From: Pedosphaera sp.
GTDB lineage: Bacteria > Verrucomicrobiota > Verrucomicrobiia > Limisphaerales > UBA9464
Assembly: GCA_009695405.1 (NCBI GenBank)
Contig: SIAZ01000005.1
Coordinates: forward strand, 1 to 31,267
Direction: 5' to 3'
DNA length: 31,267 bases
Both the position numbers and the translations under genes were made by a program. The notes under the pieces are model-generated. The model was not told the DNA's origin, did not search any database, and was given only the letters and a program-made list of their open reading frames with translations. The first letter of the stretch is position 1; each line of letters opens with the position of its first letter. This document shows positions 8,238 through 15,498 of this stretch, piece by piece.

Positions 8238-8265
8238 TTGCAGGTTATCCAAAGATGCATAGGAT
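8238..8265 (+). promoter_or_regulatory. Candidate sigma70-type promoter ahead of rplB
   Basis: A TTGCAG (8238-8243) and a TAGGAT (8260-8265) are separated by 16 nt in the 250-nt region between def and rplB. This is a weak match to the consensus, but it is the best pair I see there, and it would give a leader of about 125 nt. The supercluster must have a promoter in this region unless it is read from elsewhere, since the upstream gene is on the other strand. Confidence 0.3.
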
Positions 8266-8321
8266 ATTGCCTCCATTTCGGACTCATTTGGTCAGGAATA
8301 GGAAAGAGGTTTCGCCGAAAA

Positions 8322-8343
8322 CCGAACTGCTCCAAGCAGTCGG
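8322..8343 (+). promoter_or_regulatory. Stem-loop in the rplB leader
   Basis: CCG and ACTGCT (8322-8331, with one bulged A) pair with AGCAGT and CGG (8335-8343) around a CCA loop, giving nine base pairs. It lies about 55 nt before the rplB start. Leader structures of ribosomal operons often bind a ribosomal protein for feedback control; whether this one does is not known. No T-run follows, so it is not an intrinsic terminator. Confidence 0.35.
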
Positions 8344-8398
8344 GAGTGATGGCAAAGCCGCTACGGAGCAAATGCTCGGTGGAATTTAATTTGATTCA

Positions 8399-9247
8399 GT
8401 GAAAACGTTCAGACCGCTAACGCCGTCCACACGGTACATAACCGTGGAGGATTTCTCGGACATCACCAAGACGAGTCCGGAGAAAGCTTTGGTATTCACC
8501 CGCAAACGAACGGGTGGACGAAACACTCACGGTCGAGTCACAGTTCGTGCTCGTGGAGGTGGCCACAAGCAGAAAATTCGTACCGTTGATTTTCGCCGAA
8601 CTAAGTTTGGTGTCTCAGCGACTGTAATCGCAATTGAGTATGACCCGATTCGCAGTGCGCGTCTAGCTCTTCTCGAGTATGCTGACAAAGAACGTAAGTA
8701 CATTGTCTGCCCCGACGGTTTGACAGTCGGTAAGGTTGTTGTCAGCGGGCCGACAGCGCCGCCGGATCTTGGCAACGCGCTTCCCCTTTCGAAAATCCCT
8801 GTGGGTATCCCGATCCACAACCTTGAAATGGTTCCAGGTAAGGGTGCTCAGATGGTTCGCTCGGCGGGTGCTTCTGCGACGCTAATGTCGAGAGACTCTG
8901 GTTACGCTCAGGTTCGACTACCTTCGGGCGAAATCCGAAAAGTTCATGAAAATTGCTTAGCTACGATCGGTGCTGTCGGAAATGCGCAGCATGAAAACGT
9001 GGTGATTGGTAAGGCGGGCCGAGCCATCCATATGGGAATACGCCCTCTGACCCGCGGCATAGCGCGGAACCCAGTCGACCATCCCAACGGCGGCGGTCAA
9101 GGCAAGTCCAAGGGCGGTGGTGGCCGTCAACATCTAGCCTCTCCTTGGGGTGTACTTTCCAAAGGTTTCCGTACTCGGAAGAAATACAAAATTTCCAATC
9201 GGTTCATCGTCACTCGCCGTGACGGTCGGCCCATGAAACAGAAGTAA
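8399..9247 (+). CDS. rplB: 50S ribosomal protein L2
   Basis: L2 binds 23S rRNA near the peptidyl-transferase centre and is needed for subunit joining. The 282-residue protein has the normal family length. It shows the RNA-binding OB and SH3-like domains (GRNTHGRVTVRARGGGHKQ, then IEYDPIRSARLALL) and the signature VDHPNGGGQGKSKGGG, whose His is the conserved functional residue. Translation begins at GTG (8399); a weak GGTGGAA lies about 15 nt upstream. This is the first gene of the cluster. In most bacteria rpsJ, rplC, rplD and rplW precede it, but here the upstream gene is def on the other strand. rpsS follows after 4 nt. Confidence 0.98.
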   Translation: MKTFRPLTPSTRYITVEDFSDITKTSPEKALVFTRKRTGGRNTHGRVTVRARGGGHKQKIRTVDFRRTKFGVSATVIAIEYDPIRSARLALLEYADKERKYIVCPDGLTVGKVVVSGPTAPPDLGNALPLSKIPVGIPIHNLEMVPGKGAQMVRSAGASATLMSRDSGYAQVRLPSGEIRKVHENCLATIGAVGNAQHENVVIGKAGRAIHMGIRPLTRGIARNPVDHPNGGGQGKSKGGGGRQHLASPWGVLSKGFRTRKKYKISNRFIVTRRDGRPMKQK

Positions 9248-9251
9248 TCGT

Positions 9252-9533
9252 ATGGCTCGCTCACTAAAAAAGGGTCCCTTTGTCGACAGTCACTTGCAGG
9301 AAAAAGTGACCAAGGCTAAGGCCGTCAAATCCAAAGCTCCTGTTAAGACTTGGTCTAGGCGCTCAACCATCACTCCCGAATTTGTCGGCTTGACAGTGAC
9401 CGTCCACAATGGACGTGCATTTGTACCTGTTTTCGTTACCGAAAACATGGTTGGTCACAAGTTGGGAGAGTTTTCTCACACCCGCACATTCAAGAAGCAC
9501 GGTTCGCACACAGCGAAGGCGGAAGCCAAGTAA
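9252..9533 (+). CDS. rpsS: 30S ribosomal protein S19
   Basis: S19 sits in the head of the 30S subunit, forms a pair with S13 and contacts A-site tRNA. The 93-residue product opens with MARSLKKGPFVDSHL and ends with GEFSHTRTFKKHGSHTAK, both hallmarks of the family. A central STITPEFVG segment also matches. Length is normal. The gene lies 4 nt after rplB and 6 nt before rplV, in the usual order. Confidence 0.98.
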   Translation: MARSLKKGPFVDSHLQEKVTKAKAVKSKAPVKTWSRRSTITPEFVGLTVTVHNGRAFVPVFVTENMVGHKLGEFSHTRTFKKHGSHTAKAEAK

Positions 9534-9539
9534 GGTCTT

Positions 9540-9872
9540 ATGGAAGTTCAGGCTATTCTCAAAAATTTTCGGATGTCTCCCCAGAAAGTGCGCGAAGTGG
9601 TTCGCCAAGTTCAGGGACTCAAAGCAGAAGCAGCTTTGTCTGTTCTAAAAATGGTCTCGCGCAAGTCTGCACGAGCTGTTGCTAAGACATTAGCTTCTGC
9701 GATTGCTAACGCTGAAAACAATCATGGTCTCAAACGAGAGAAATTGATTGTTCATCGCGCCTATGCGCAGACAGCAGGCAGTATCAAACGATTTATACCT
9801 AAAGCTCGCGGGTCTGCTGGACCCATCCTAAAGCGAAGCTCTCACATCAAGATCATTCTGACCGAATCCTGA
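9540..9872 (+). CDS. rplV: 50S ribosomal protein L22
   Basis: L22 lines the peptide exit tunnel with an extended beta-hairpin. The 110-residue product has the RMSPQKVREVV motif near the start, NAENNHGL in the middle, and the hairpin region AGSIKRFIPKARGSAGPILK, which matches the tunnel-constriction loop of the family. Length is normal. A short AAGG precedes the ATG at suitable spacing. Confidence 0.97.
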   Translation: MEVQAILKNFRMSPQKVREVVRQVQGLKAEAALSVLKMVSRKSARAVAKTLASAIANAENNHGLKREKLIVHRAYAQTAGSIKRFIPKARGSAGPILKRSSHIKIILTES

Positions 9873-9876
9873 TCCT

Positions 9877-10563
9877 ATGGGCCAGAAGACTAATCCAATT
9901 GGTTTGCGCATTCCTGTAAACAAGGAATGGCGCTCAAAGTGGTACGCAAATAAGAGAGACTTTGGTGCTCTCTTGGTTGAGGACAACCTCATCCGTACAA
10001 CTCTAAAAAAGAAACTAGGCTCGGCCGCTGTGCCGAAAATCCACATTGAGCGCGCTTCAAGCCGATGCCGCGTCACGATCTTTACCGCCCGTCCAGGCGT
10101 GGTGATCGGGCGCAGGGGATCTGAAATTGATAAGCTCAAAGAGGATCTATCAAAACTGACTGGGAAGGAAATCTACGTCGATATCCAAGAGGTCAAGAAC
10201 GAAAAGGGTGATGCTCAGTTGGTAGCCGAGAATATCGCAATTCAACTTGAGCGCCGTATCGGTTTTCGGCGCGCCATGAAGAAAGCGGTCCAAGAGGCGC
10301 GTCAGACAGACGGCGTCGAAGGTATCAAAGTCCGTTGCGCCGGACGTCTGGGCGGTTCTGAAATCGCACGGGTAGAGAAGTATCACGAGGGTCGGGTGCC
10401 TCTGCATACACTGCGTGCCAACATTGACTATGGATTTGCTGAGGCTAACACCGTCTATGGCAAGCTCGGTATAAAATGCTGGATCTGTAAAGGGGAGATC
10501 AAAAAAGCTGATCTCCGTGAGGTTAAGGAAAAGCGGGTCGATGCGCCCCCTCCAAGTAGTTAA
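9877..10563 (+). CDS. rpsC: 30S ribosomal protein S3
   Basis: S3 forms part of the mRNA entry channel and helicase site of the 30S subunit. The 228-residue protein begins MGQKTNPIGLRI, carries a type II KH domain with VVIGRRGSEIDKL (the GxxG loop), and has the C-terminal domain signature GRLGGSEIARVEKYHEGRVPLHTLRANIDYG (cited here only as the family block near residues 155-186). The end is Pro/Ser-rich. Length is normal. No Shine-Dalgarno sequence is visible before the ATG, which is 4 nt from rplV. Confidence 0.98.
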   Translation: MGQKTNPIGLRIPVNKEWRSKWYANKRDFGALLVEDNLIRTTLKKKLGSAAVPKIHIERASSRCRVTIFTARPGVVIGRRGSEIDKLKEDLSKLTGKEIYVDIQEVKNEKGDAQLVAENIAIQLERRIGFRRAMKKAVQEARQTDGVEGIKVRCAGRLGGSEIARVEKYHEGRVPLHTLRANIDYGFAEANTVYGKLGIKCWICKGEIKKADLREVKEKRVDAPPPSS

Positions 10564-10584
10564 ACAATTTTCCTAAGGACGATT

Positions 10585-11004
10585 ATGGCCATGATGCCAG
10601 CACGTGTTAAGTATCGCAAAATGCACCGCGGTCACCGGACGGGGATTGCTTCCCGTTGTAATGCCGTTGCATTTGGCGCTTATGGCCTCCAAGCACTTGA
10701 ACGGTGCTGGATGGACACCAAACAAATCGAAGCAGCTCGCGTGGCGATTACTCGCTATATGAAGCGTCGAGGTAAAGTTTGGATTCGCATTTTTCCTGAC
10801 AAGAGTTTCACCAAAAAGCCTCTTGAAGTCCGAATGGGTACAGGTAAGGGGAGTGTCGAGTCTTGGGTGGCCGTTATCCGACCTGCCACCGTTCTTTTTG
10901 AAGTTGATGGGGTTCCTGAGGCAGTTGCTCGCGAGGCAATGCGTCTGGCCTCGACCAAACTTCCGATCTCCACCAAGTTCATCTCGCGTAACAAGCTTTC
11001 CTGA
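10585..11004 (+). CDS. rplP: 50S ribosomal protein L16
   Basis: L16 helps position aminoacyl-tRNA in the A site. The 139-residue protein has the expected VKYRKMHRGH start region, FGAYGLQALE, RIFPDKSFTKKPLEVRMGTG and ISTKFISR near the end. The arginine that some bacteria hydroxylate (in the EVRMG segment) is kept. An AAGGA lies about 6 nt before the ATG. The spacing from rpsC is 21 nt. Confidence 0.97.
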   Translation: MAMMPARVKYRKMHRGHRTGIASRCNAVAFGAYGLQALERCWMDTKQIEAARVAITRYMKRRGKVWIRIFPDKSFTKKPLEVRMGTGKGSVESWVAVIRPATVLFEVDGVPEAVAREAMRLASTKLPISTKFISRNKLS

Positions 11005-11014
11005 GGTATTCTGC

Positions 11015-11209
11015 ATGGCTAAGTCTGTCTTAATCGATCTAACAGTCCCTGAACTCGCTGCCAAGGGACGCGAACTCAGGCAGGAACTCTTCAATCTTCG
11101 GATCCAAAAGGCTACCGCCCGTTTGGAAAAGCCTCATCGGCTTCGTGAGATTCGTCGGGAGATTGCCCGGTGCGAAACTAGGGCGAGCGAGCTATCTAAG
11201 AAATCTTGA
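11015..11209 (+). CDS. rpmC: 50S ribosomal protein L29
   Basis: L29 is a small helical protein at the tunnel exit. The 64-residue product shows the family pattern ELAAKGRELRQELFNLRIQK, then a helix with LREIRREIARCETR. The frame is open far upstream, overlapping rplP, but the ATG at 11015 preceded by TGAGG gives the standard length and alignment. It lies in the usual place between rplP and rpsQ. Confidence 0.96.
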   Translation: MAKSVLIDLTVPELAAKGRELRQELFNLRIQKATARLEKPHRLREIRREIARCETRASELSKKS

Positions 11210-11214
11210 ACTGT

Positions 11215-11496
11215 ATGTCCCAAGAAATATCCGTCCGCGGTCATCGAAAGGAACGTGTTGGTGAAGTGGTCTCCAATAAAATGGAGAAAACAATCGTCGT
11301 CCGCGTTGAACGTCGTTTCCGGCACCCCAAATTTAAAAAAGTTGTCACCAGTTTTAACAAACTGTACGCCCATGATGAAACGAAACTCGCTCAATTGGGT
11401 GACCTCGTTCGCATTCAAGAAACGCGGCCCTTGTCGAAATTAAAGTCATGGCGCCTCGTTGAGATCCTCAATCCTGACGGTTCAGCTAAAGTCTAA
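11215..11496 (+). CDS. rpsQ: 30S ribosomal protein S17
   Basis: S17 is an OB-fold protein that binds 16S rRNA early in assembly. The 93-residue product has GEVVSNKMEKTIVVRVERR near the start, then the HPKFKKVV segment and a conserved stretch GDLVRIQETRPLSKLKSWRLVEI. The ATG at 11215 is chosen; an in-frame TTG at 11206 would overlap the rpmC stop and adds nothing to the family match. No Shine-Dalgarno sequence is seen. Confidence 0.96.
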   Translation: MSQEISVRGHRKERVGEVVSNKMEKTIVVRVERRFRHPKFKKVVTSFNKLYAHDETKLAQLGDLVRIQETRPLSKLKSWRLVEILNPDGSAKV

Positions 11497-11507
11497 CCCC
11501 CCCGACT

Positions 11508-11873
11508 ATGATTCAAATTCGTTCAAGCCTAGATGTGGCTGACAACACTGGGGCTAAAGTTGCTTGGGCCATTGGTGTGGTTGGAAGCAATCAGGTTTAT
11601 GCTCATGTCGGAGATGTGGTTAAAGTTCACATCAGGGAGGCGTCCCCCGACGGCACCGTTAAAAAAGGCGAAGTGCAGAATGCAGTGATTGTTCGCACAC
11701 GCCATCCTTTAAGAAGAAGCGATGGTTCCTACGTTCGCTTTGATCGCAATGCAGTTGTTATCATCGATAAAGATAATAATCCGAGAGGAACCCGTATTTT
11801 CGGGCCTGTGGCCAGAGAGTTGCGGGAAAAGAAGTTCATGAAGATCATCTCGCTTGCTCCTGAGGTGATTTGA
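11508..11873 (+). CDS. rplN: 50S ribosomal protein L14
   Basis: L14 binds 23S rRNA next to L19 at the subunit interface and is the known target of the silencing factor RsfS. The 121-residue protein has the signature LDVADNTGAKVAW, GDVVKVHIREASPDGTVKKG and DNNPRGTRIFGPVARELR near the end. Length is normal. The first strand reads MIQIRSSLDVADNT. Upstream there is a C-run and no Shine-Dalgarno sequence. Confidence 0.97.
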   Translation: MIQIRSSLDVADNTGAKVAWAIGVVGSNQVYAHVGDVVKVHIREASPDGTVKKGEVQNAVIVRTRHPLRRSDGSYVRFDRNAVVIIDKDNNPRGTRIFGPVARELREKKFMKIISLAPEVI

Positions 11874-11888
11874 GTACGGAGTTCAAGT

Positions 11889-12191
11889 ATGCCATCCCAA
11901 TTTCATGTTAAAAAAGGCGACGATGTCGTCGTCATTTCCGGGTCATCCAAGGGTCGACGTGGTCGCATCTCCAAAGTGATCACATCCAAAAACGCCGTTC
12001 TGCTCGAGGGTTCAGATGAGCGGTCTAAAGAACAAGATGATCGACGGCGCCTGGTTAAGCCAGTCCTGCACCATCTTAAGAAGAGTCAACAGCATCCCAA
12101 TGGGGGTTTACTGTGGCTAGAGGGAGCTATTCACGTCTCAAACGTCATGAAGGCCGAGGCTTTTGACGCTAGGAAGACCCCGCAGCGCTAA
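11889..12191 (+). CDS. rplX: 50S ribosomal protein L24
   Basis: L24 is one of the first proteins to bind 23S rRNA during assembly and lies at the tunnel exit. The 100-residue protein begins with the KOW motif region HVKKGDDVVVISGSSKGRRGRI. It continues with LEGAIHVSNVMKAEAFD. It has a charged insert near residues 43-55 and lacks the last basic strand seen in E. coli L24, which makes it shorter at the C-terminus. GGAG precedes the ATG at about 8 nt. Confidence 0.95.
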   Translation: MPSQFHVKKGDDVVVISGSSKGRRGRISKVITSKNAVLLEGSDERSKEQDDRRRLVKPVLHHLKKSQQHPNGGLLWLEGAIHVSNVMKAEAFDARKTPQR

Positions 12192-12199
12192 GGAATTCG

Positions 12200-12739
12200 A
12201 TGAAACCACGTCTTTTCGAAAAATACCTCAATGAGGTTCGGCAGGCCTTGAAAGAAAAAAGAGGCTACCAAAATGTCCACCAAATTCCCCAGATTGAAAA
12301 AATTGTGATCAATATGGGGGTGAGTGCGTCCTTGGAAAAGGGAGCACTGGAAGACGCGATTAAGGAACTAGGTCAGATTTCTGGACGCAAACCAGTCATC
12401 AATGTCTCGCGAAAGAGCATTGCCAACTTCAAGCTTCGAAAGGGGCAGAATATTGGATGCCGTGTGACCCTGCGCCGGGAGATTATGTATGAGTTTTTCG
12501 ATCGCTTGGTGTCGACGGCTCTGCCTCGTATTCGTGATTTTCGTGGAGTTAGCCCCAAGCAGTTTGATGGGCGTGGCACTTATTCGCTTGGAGTGCCTGA
12601 TCAAACAATCTTCCCGGAAATTGAGTTGGAGAAGATTAAACGTACACAGGGTATGGATATAACTATTGTTACCTCTGCTCCCACCAATGAGGAGGCTTAC
12701 GACCTTCTCAAGATGCTCGGTATGCCGTTTTCCAAATAA
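12200..12739 (+). CDS. rplE: 50S ribosomal protein L5
   Basis: L5 binds 5S rRNA and helps form the central protuberance that contacts P-site tRNA. The 179-residue product has IEKIVINMGVSASLEKGALE, GRKPVINVSRKSIANFKLRKG, GCRVTLRREIMYEF and the SLGVPDQTIFPEI segment, all in family order. Length is normal. An AAGGA lies about 6 nt before the ATG, and the gap from rplX is 8 nt. Confidence 0.98.
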   Translation: MKPRLFEKYLNEVRQALKEKRGYQNVHQIPQIEKIVINMGVSASLEKGALEDAIKELGQISGRKPVINVSRKSIANFKLRKGQNIGCRVTLRREIMYEFFDRLVSTALPRIRDFRGVSPKQFDGRGTYSLGVPDQTIFPEIELEKIKRTQGMDITIVTSAPTNEEAYDLLKMLGMPFSK

Positions 12740-12747
12740 CTAATTTT

Positions 12748-13017
12748 ATGGCCAAGAAATCGTGGCTCGCTCGCAATAAAAAAAGAGTGGCGACGGTGAA
12801 GAAATTCGCTGTCATCCGTGCTGAAATGAAGGCAAAGGGGGATTATGCTGGTCTCTCGAGCCTACCAAGAAACGCTAGTCCGGTCCGGTTAGTAAACCGG
12901 TGCCAAATAAGTGGACGGCGACATGGGTTCATACGCAAGTATGGGGTGTCACGATTGACCTTCCGTGAAGGGGCGCTCAATGGTTTGATTCCAGGTGTCA
13001 CTAAGGCGAGTTGGTAA
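12748..13017 (+). CDS. rpsN: 30S ribosomal protein S14, zinc-free type
   Basis: S14 is in the 30S head near S3, S10 and S19. This 89-residue product is the long, zinc-free form: it has NRCQISGRRHGFIRKYGVSRLTFRE (the block near residues 50-75) and no CxxC pairs. The N-terminal AKKSWLARNKKR and the C-terminal GLIPGVTKASW also fit. There is no Shine-Dalgarno sequence; the upstream gap is AT-rich. Confidence 0.97.
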   Translation: MAKKSWLARNKKRVATVKKFAVIRAEMKAKGDYAGLSSLPRNASPVRLVNRCQISGRRHGFIRKYGVSRLTFREGALNGLIPGVTKASW

Positions 13018-13038
13018 CGGCCCTTCACCACCAAATCT

Positions 13039-13428
13039 ATGAACGCCGATCCAGTTTCTGATCTCTTAACTCGTATTCGCAATGCAGGAATGGCATTGCT
13101 GCCCACGATTTCGATGCCCCATTCCATCTACAAGGAAGCAATTGCTCAGGTCCTCAAACAAGAGGGGTATGTCGCGAGCGTTGTGACTGATGGAGATAAG
13201 AAGAAAACTTTAAAGGTTACCTTGAAGTATCAAGGCAGGAAGCCTTCAATTGTTGGTCTGAAGCAAGTTAGTACGCCAGGCCTGCGACGTTACGTTGCCA
13301 GCACCGAAATCCCTAGGGTCCTAGGCGGACTCGGTGTGGCTATTGTCTCAACTCCTCAGGGAGTTATGTCCGGAACTCAGGCTAAAAAACAAAACCTGGG
13401 TGGCGAACTCATTTGCTACGTTTGGTAA
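13039..13428 (+). CDS. rpsH: 30S ribosomal protein S8
   Basis: S8 binds the central domain of 16S rRNA and, in E. coli, represses its own operon. The 129-residue product starts MNADPVSDLLTRIRNAG and ends with GVAIVSTPQGVMSGTQAKKQ..GGELICYVW, the family C-terminal block that makes the rRNA contact. The SKPGLR-type segment reads STPGLRRYV. Length is normal. No Shine-Dalgarno sequence is seen. Confidence 0.97.
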   Translation: MNADPVSDLLTRIRNAGMALLPTISMPHSIYKEAIAQVLKQEGYVASVVTDGDKKKTLKVTLKYQGRKPSIVGLKQVSTPGLRRYVASTEIPRVLGGLGVAIVSTPQGVMSGTQAKKQNLGGELICYVW

Positions 13429-13438
13429 AGGATCAATC

Positions 13439-13975
13439 ATGTCTCGAATTGGCAAAACACCGGTAATTATACCGCCAACGGTAAAAGTGGCGGTAGCGGG
13501 AACATCTGTTTCCGTCGAAGGTCCCAAGGGTAAACTAAACTTTAAGTTGTCCAAGCACACCAGTGCTGCGGTTAGCTCAAATACTGTCTTAGTTGCACGT
13601 AGCAATGATACAGCTGAGGCGAAATCGATGCATGGACTCTCCCGCGCTCTGATAGCCAATATGGTTAAAGGAGTCTCCGAAGGATTTCAGAAGAAACTAG
13701 AGATTCAGGGAGTTGGTTTTAAGGCTAACATTCAAGGCAATATCGTTAATCTCGTCTTGGGGTACAGTCATCCAATCCACTATTTGATCCCTGCAGGAAT
13801 CAAAGTTGTGGTTGAGGAAAACACAAAGATCTCCATCGACGGAGCTAGCAAAGAACTTGTCGGACGTGTTGCCGCTGAGATCCGTTCTTACTACCCTCCT
13901 GAACCCTACAAAGGTAAGGGTGTTCGTTACGCAGGTGAGAAGATCATACGCAAGGAAGGTAAGACCGTCCAATAA
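13439..13975 (+). CDS. rplF: 50S ribosomal protein L6
   Basis: L6 lies near the sarcin-ricin loop and the factor-binding site. From the ATG at 13439 (preceded by AAAGGA) the product is 178 residues, the usual length. It starts MSRIGKTPVIIP, has two similar domains (VEGPKGKLNFKL and QGVGFKANIQGNIVNLVLGYSHP), and ends with the signature PPEPYKGKGVRYAGEKIIRK. The frame is open upstream into rpsH, but that stretch is unrelated to L6. Confidence 0.97.
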   Translation: MSRIGKTPVIIPPTVKVAVAGTSVSVEGPKGKLNFKLSKHTSAAVSSNTVLVARSNDTAEAKSMHGLSRALIANMVKGVSEGFQKKLEIQGVGFKANIQGNIVNLVLGYSHPIHYLIPAGIKVVVEENTKISIDGASKELVGRVAAEIRSYYPPEPYKGKGVRYAGEKIIRKEGKTVQ

Positions 13976-14007
13976 CAGTTGGGCCGAAGGCTCTAAAACA
14001 AAACTTT

Positions 14008-14370
14008 ATGAGAACCGATCACAAATTAAGACTTGCTCGACTTCGACGCTGGCGCGTTCGGAAGACTGTCGTAGGATCCGAAGCTCGCCCTCGGATGAGT
14101 GTCAAGTTTACTGGGCAACATATTTACGTTCAATTTATCAACGATTTGGTCGGCCTGACCATCGCTGCCGTTGGAACTCGCGACAAGGCAAACCCTGTCG
14201 AAGCCACTGGTGCCAATTCTAAATGCGCTATTTTAACTGGCAAAAGGGCTGCAGAAGCGGCTTTGTCTAAAGGAATCTCATCTGTCGTTTTTGATCGAGG
14301 GAGCTTGCGGTATCACGGCAAGGTAAAAGCCTTGGCAGACGCCGCTCGTGAGGCCGGTCTCAAGTTTTAA
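14008..14370 (+). CDS. rplR: 50S ribosomal protein L18
   Basis: L18 binds 5S rRNA together with L5. The 120-residue protein has the basic start RTDHKLRLARLRRWRVRK, the RPRMSVKFTGQHIYVQ strand, the middle helix AILTGKRAAEAALSKGI, and VVFDRGSLRYHGKVKALADAAREAGLKF at the end, the typical C-terminal block. Length is normal. A GAAGG lies too far upstream (about 17 nt) to act as a normal ribosome binding site. Confidence 0.96.
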   Translation: MRTDHKLRLARLRRWRVRKTVVGSEARPRMSVKFTGQHIYVQFINDLVGLTIAAVGTRDKANPVEATGANSKCAILTGKRAAEAALSKGISSVVFDRGSLRYHGKVKALADAAREAGLKF

Positions 14371-14406
14371 TCATTCTAAAGAAATTTTTTTGGTGACGAG
14401 AAGGCA

Positions 14407-15018
14407 ATGACAATAACATCTACTGGGACAACTCCTGTTGCTCCCGCGACTTCAGAGAGGTCTGGACGGGGTGACCGTGAGTTCCGTGGTCGTGGTCCGC
14501 GACGACCCAATCGCGACTCGCGCGACGATGAACCTAAGGACGGTCTCGTTGAAAAAGTTATCTTTATCAACCGATCATCAAAGGTCGTCAAAGGCGGTCG
14601 GCGCTTTAGTTTTAGTGCTTTAGTGGCAATTGGTGATAAGCAGGGACGCGTGGGACTTGGACTTGGTAAGGGAACCGAGGTCAGCGAGGCAATCAAGAAG
14701 GGTGGCGAGAACGCTCGGGCTCATCTCTCGACAATTTCGCTTTCGGCGAGCACAATTCCTCATGAGGTCTATTCTCACTATGGTGGGGCAAAGGTTTTGC
14801 TGCGCCCAGCGAGTCCTGGTACGGGTTTGATCTGCGGGAAAGTCATCCGAGCGGTTGTAGAGTCCGCCGGAGTCAAAGATATGTTGTCGAAGTCCTTAGG
14901 GTCTAAGAATGCGGCGAATGTCGCCAAAGCGACACAGGCAGCGCTTCTTATGCTGAGGACTCGTGAGCAGATTTTAAAGATCCGCGGACTTGAGCACAGG
15001 TTAGTAAAAAGTATCTGA
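14407..15018 (+). CDS. rpsE: 30S ribosomal protein S5 with RG-rich N-terminal extension
   Basis: S5 works with S4 in decoding accuracy and the mRNA entry site. The core begins near residue 46 with DGLVEKVIFINRSSKVVKGG, followed by RFSFSALVAIGDKQGRVGLG and GTGLICGKVIRAVVESAGV. The product has 203 residues, compared with about 166 in E. coli. The extra residues are at the N-terminus: a Thr/Ala/Pro segment, then a run rich in Arg, Gly and Asp (about residues 18-43). AGAAGG lies just before the ATG. In most bacteria rpmD follows; here rplO starts 3 nt later. Confidence 0.96.
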   Translation: MTITSTGTTPVAPATSERSGRGDREFRGRGPRRPNRDSRDDEPKDGLVEKVIFINRSSKVVKGGRRFSFSALVAIGDKQGRVGLGLGKGTEVSEAIKKGGENARAHLSTISLSASTIPHEVYSHYGGAKVLLRPASPGTGLICGKVIRAVVESAGVKDMLSKSLGSKNAANVAKATQAALLMLRTREQILKIRGLEHRLVKSI

Positions 15019-15021
15019 TTT

Positions 15022-15468
15022 ATGCGTTTACATGATTTAAAACCGCGTCCTGGGTCTAAGCACAGGCGCAAACTGCTCGGTCGTGGTGAGTCGAGTGGAC
15101 ACGGCAAAACTTCTGGTCGCGGTGGTAAGGGGCAATCTGCTCGGTCCGGCAGTTCGATTCGTATTGGGTTTGAGGGTGGTCAGATGCCTCTTGCTCGGCG
15201 AATGCCCAAGAGGGGTTTTAACAATACCCGCTTCCGAGTCAGTTACCTTCCAGTAAATCTGAGTATCCTTAATAATTTTGACGAGGGATCTATTGTTGAC
15301 ATTGCCGTTCTAAAACAGGCTGGGCACGCAACTGGTCCTTCTGACGGTGTTAAGATTCTCGGTAGGGGGGAGCTTCTCAAAAAGTTGACCGTGCGGGCTA
15401 CGGCCTTTAGTGCTTCGGCAAAGGCTGCGATTGAGAAATTGGGCGGTACGGCAGAACTCTGCCCTTAA
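15022..15468 (+). CDS. rplO: 50S ribosomal protein L15
   Basis: L15 binds 23S rRNA late in assembly. The 148-residue protein has the Gly-rich basic N-terminus KLLGRGESSGHGKTSGRGGKG, the segment GFEGGQMPLARRMPKRGF, and the C-terminal core KILGRGELLKKLTVRATAFS. It follows rpsE by 3 nt with no rpmD (L30) gene between, which is a real gap in the usual order. The upstream sequence has no Shine-Dalgarno, so translation may be coupled to rpsE. Confidence 0.97.
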   Translation: MRLHDLKPRPGSKHRRKLLGRGESSGHGKTSGRGGKGQSARSGSSIRIGFEGGQMPLARRMPKRGFNNTRFRVSYLPVNLSILNNFDEGSIVDIAVLKQAGHATGPSDGVKILGRGELLKKLTVRATAFSASAKAAIEKLGGTAELCP

Positions 15469-15498
15469 TTAAGTAGTGCGTAGCTCAGAAATCCACCG

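Noticed and set aside
8178..8402. Plus-strand open frame in the def-rplB gap (74 codons)
   Set aside because: It has no Shine-Dalgarno sequence, no recognisable protein pattern, and overlaps the rplB start. It more likely reflects the leader of the ribosomal cluster.
10573..11094. Minus-strand frame of 173 codons across rplP and rpmC
   Set aside because: It is a shadow of two certain ribosomal protein genes and shows no protein-like pattern of its own.
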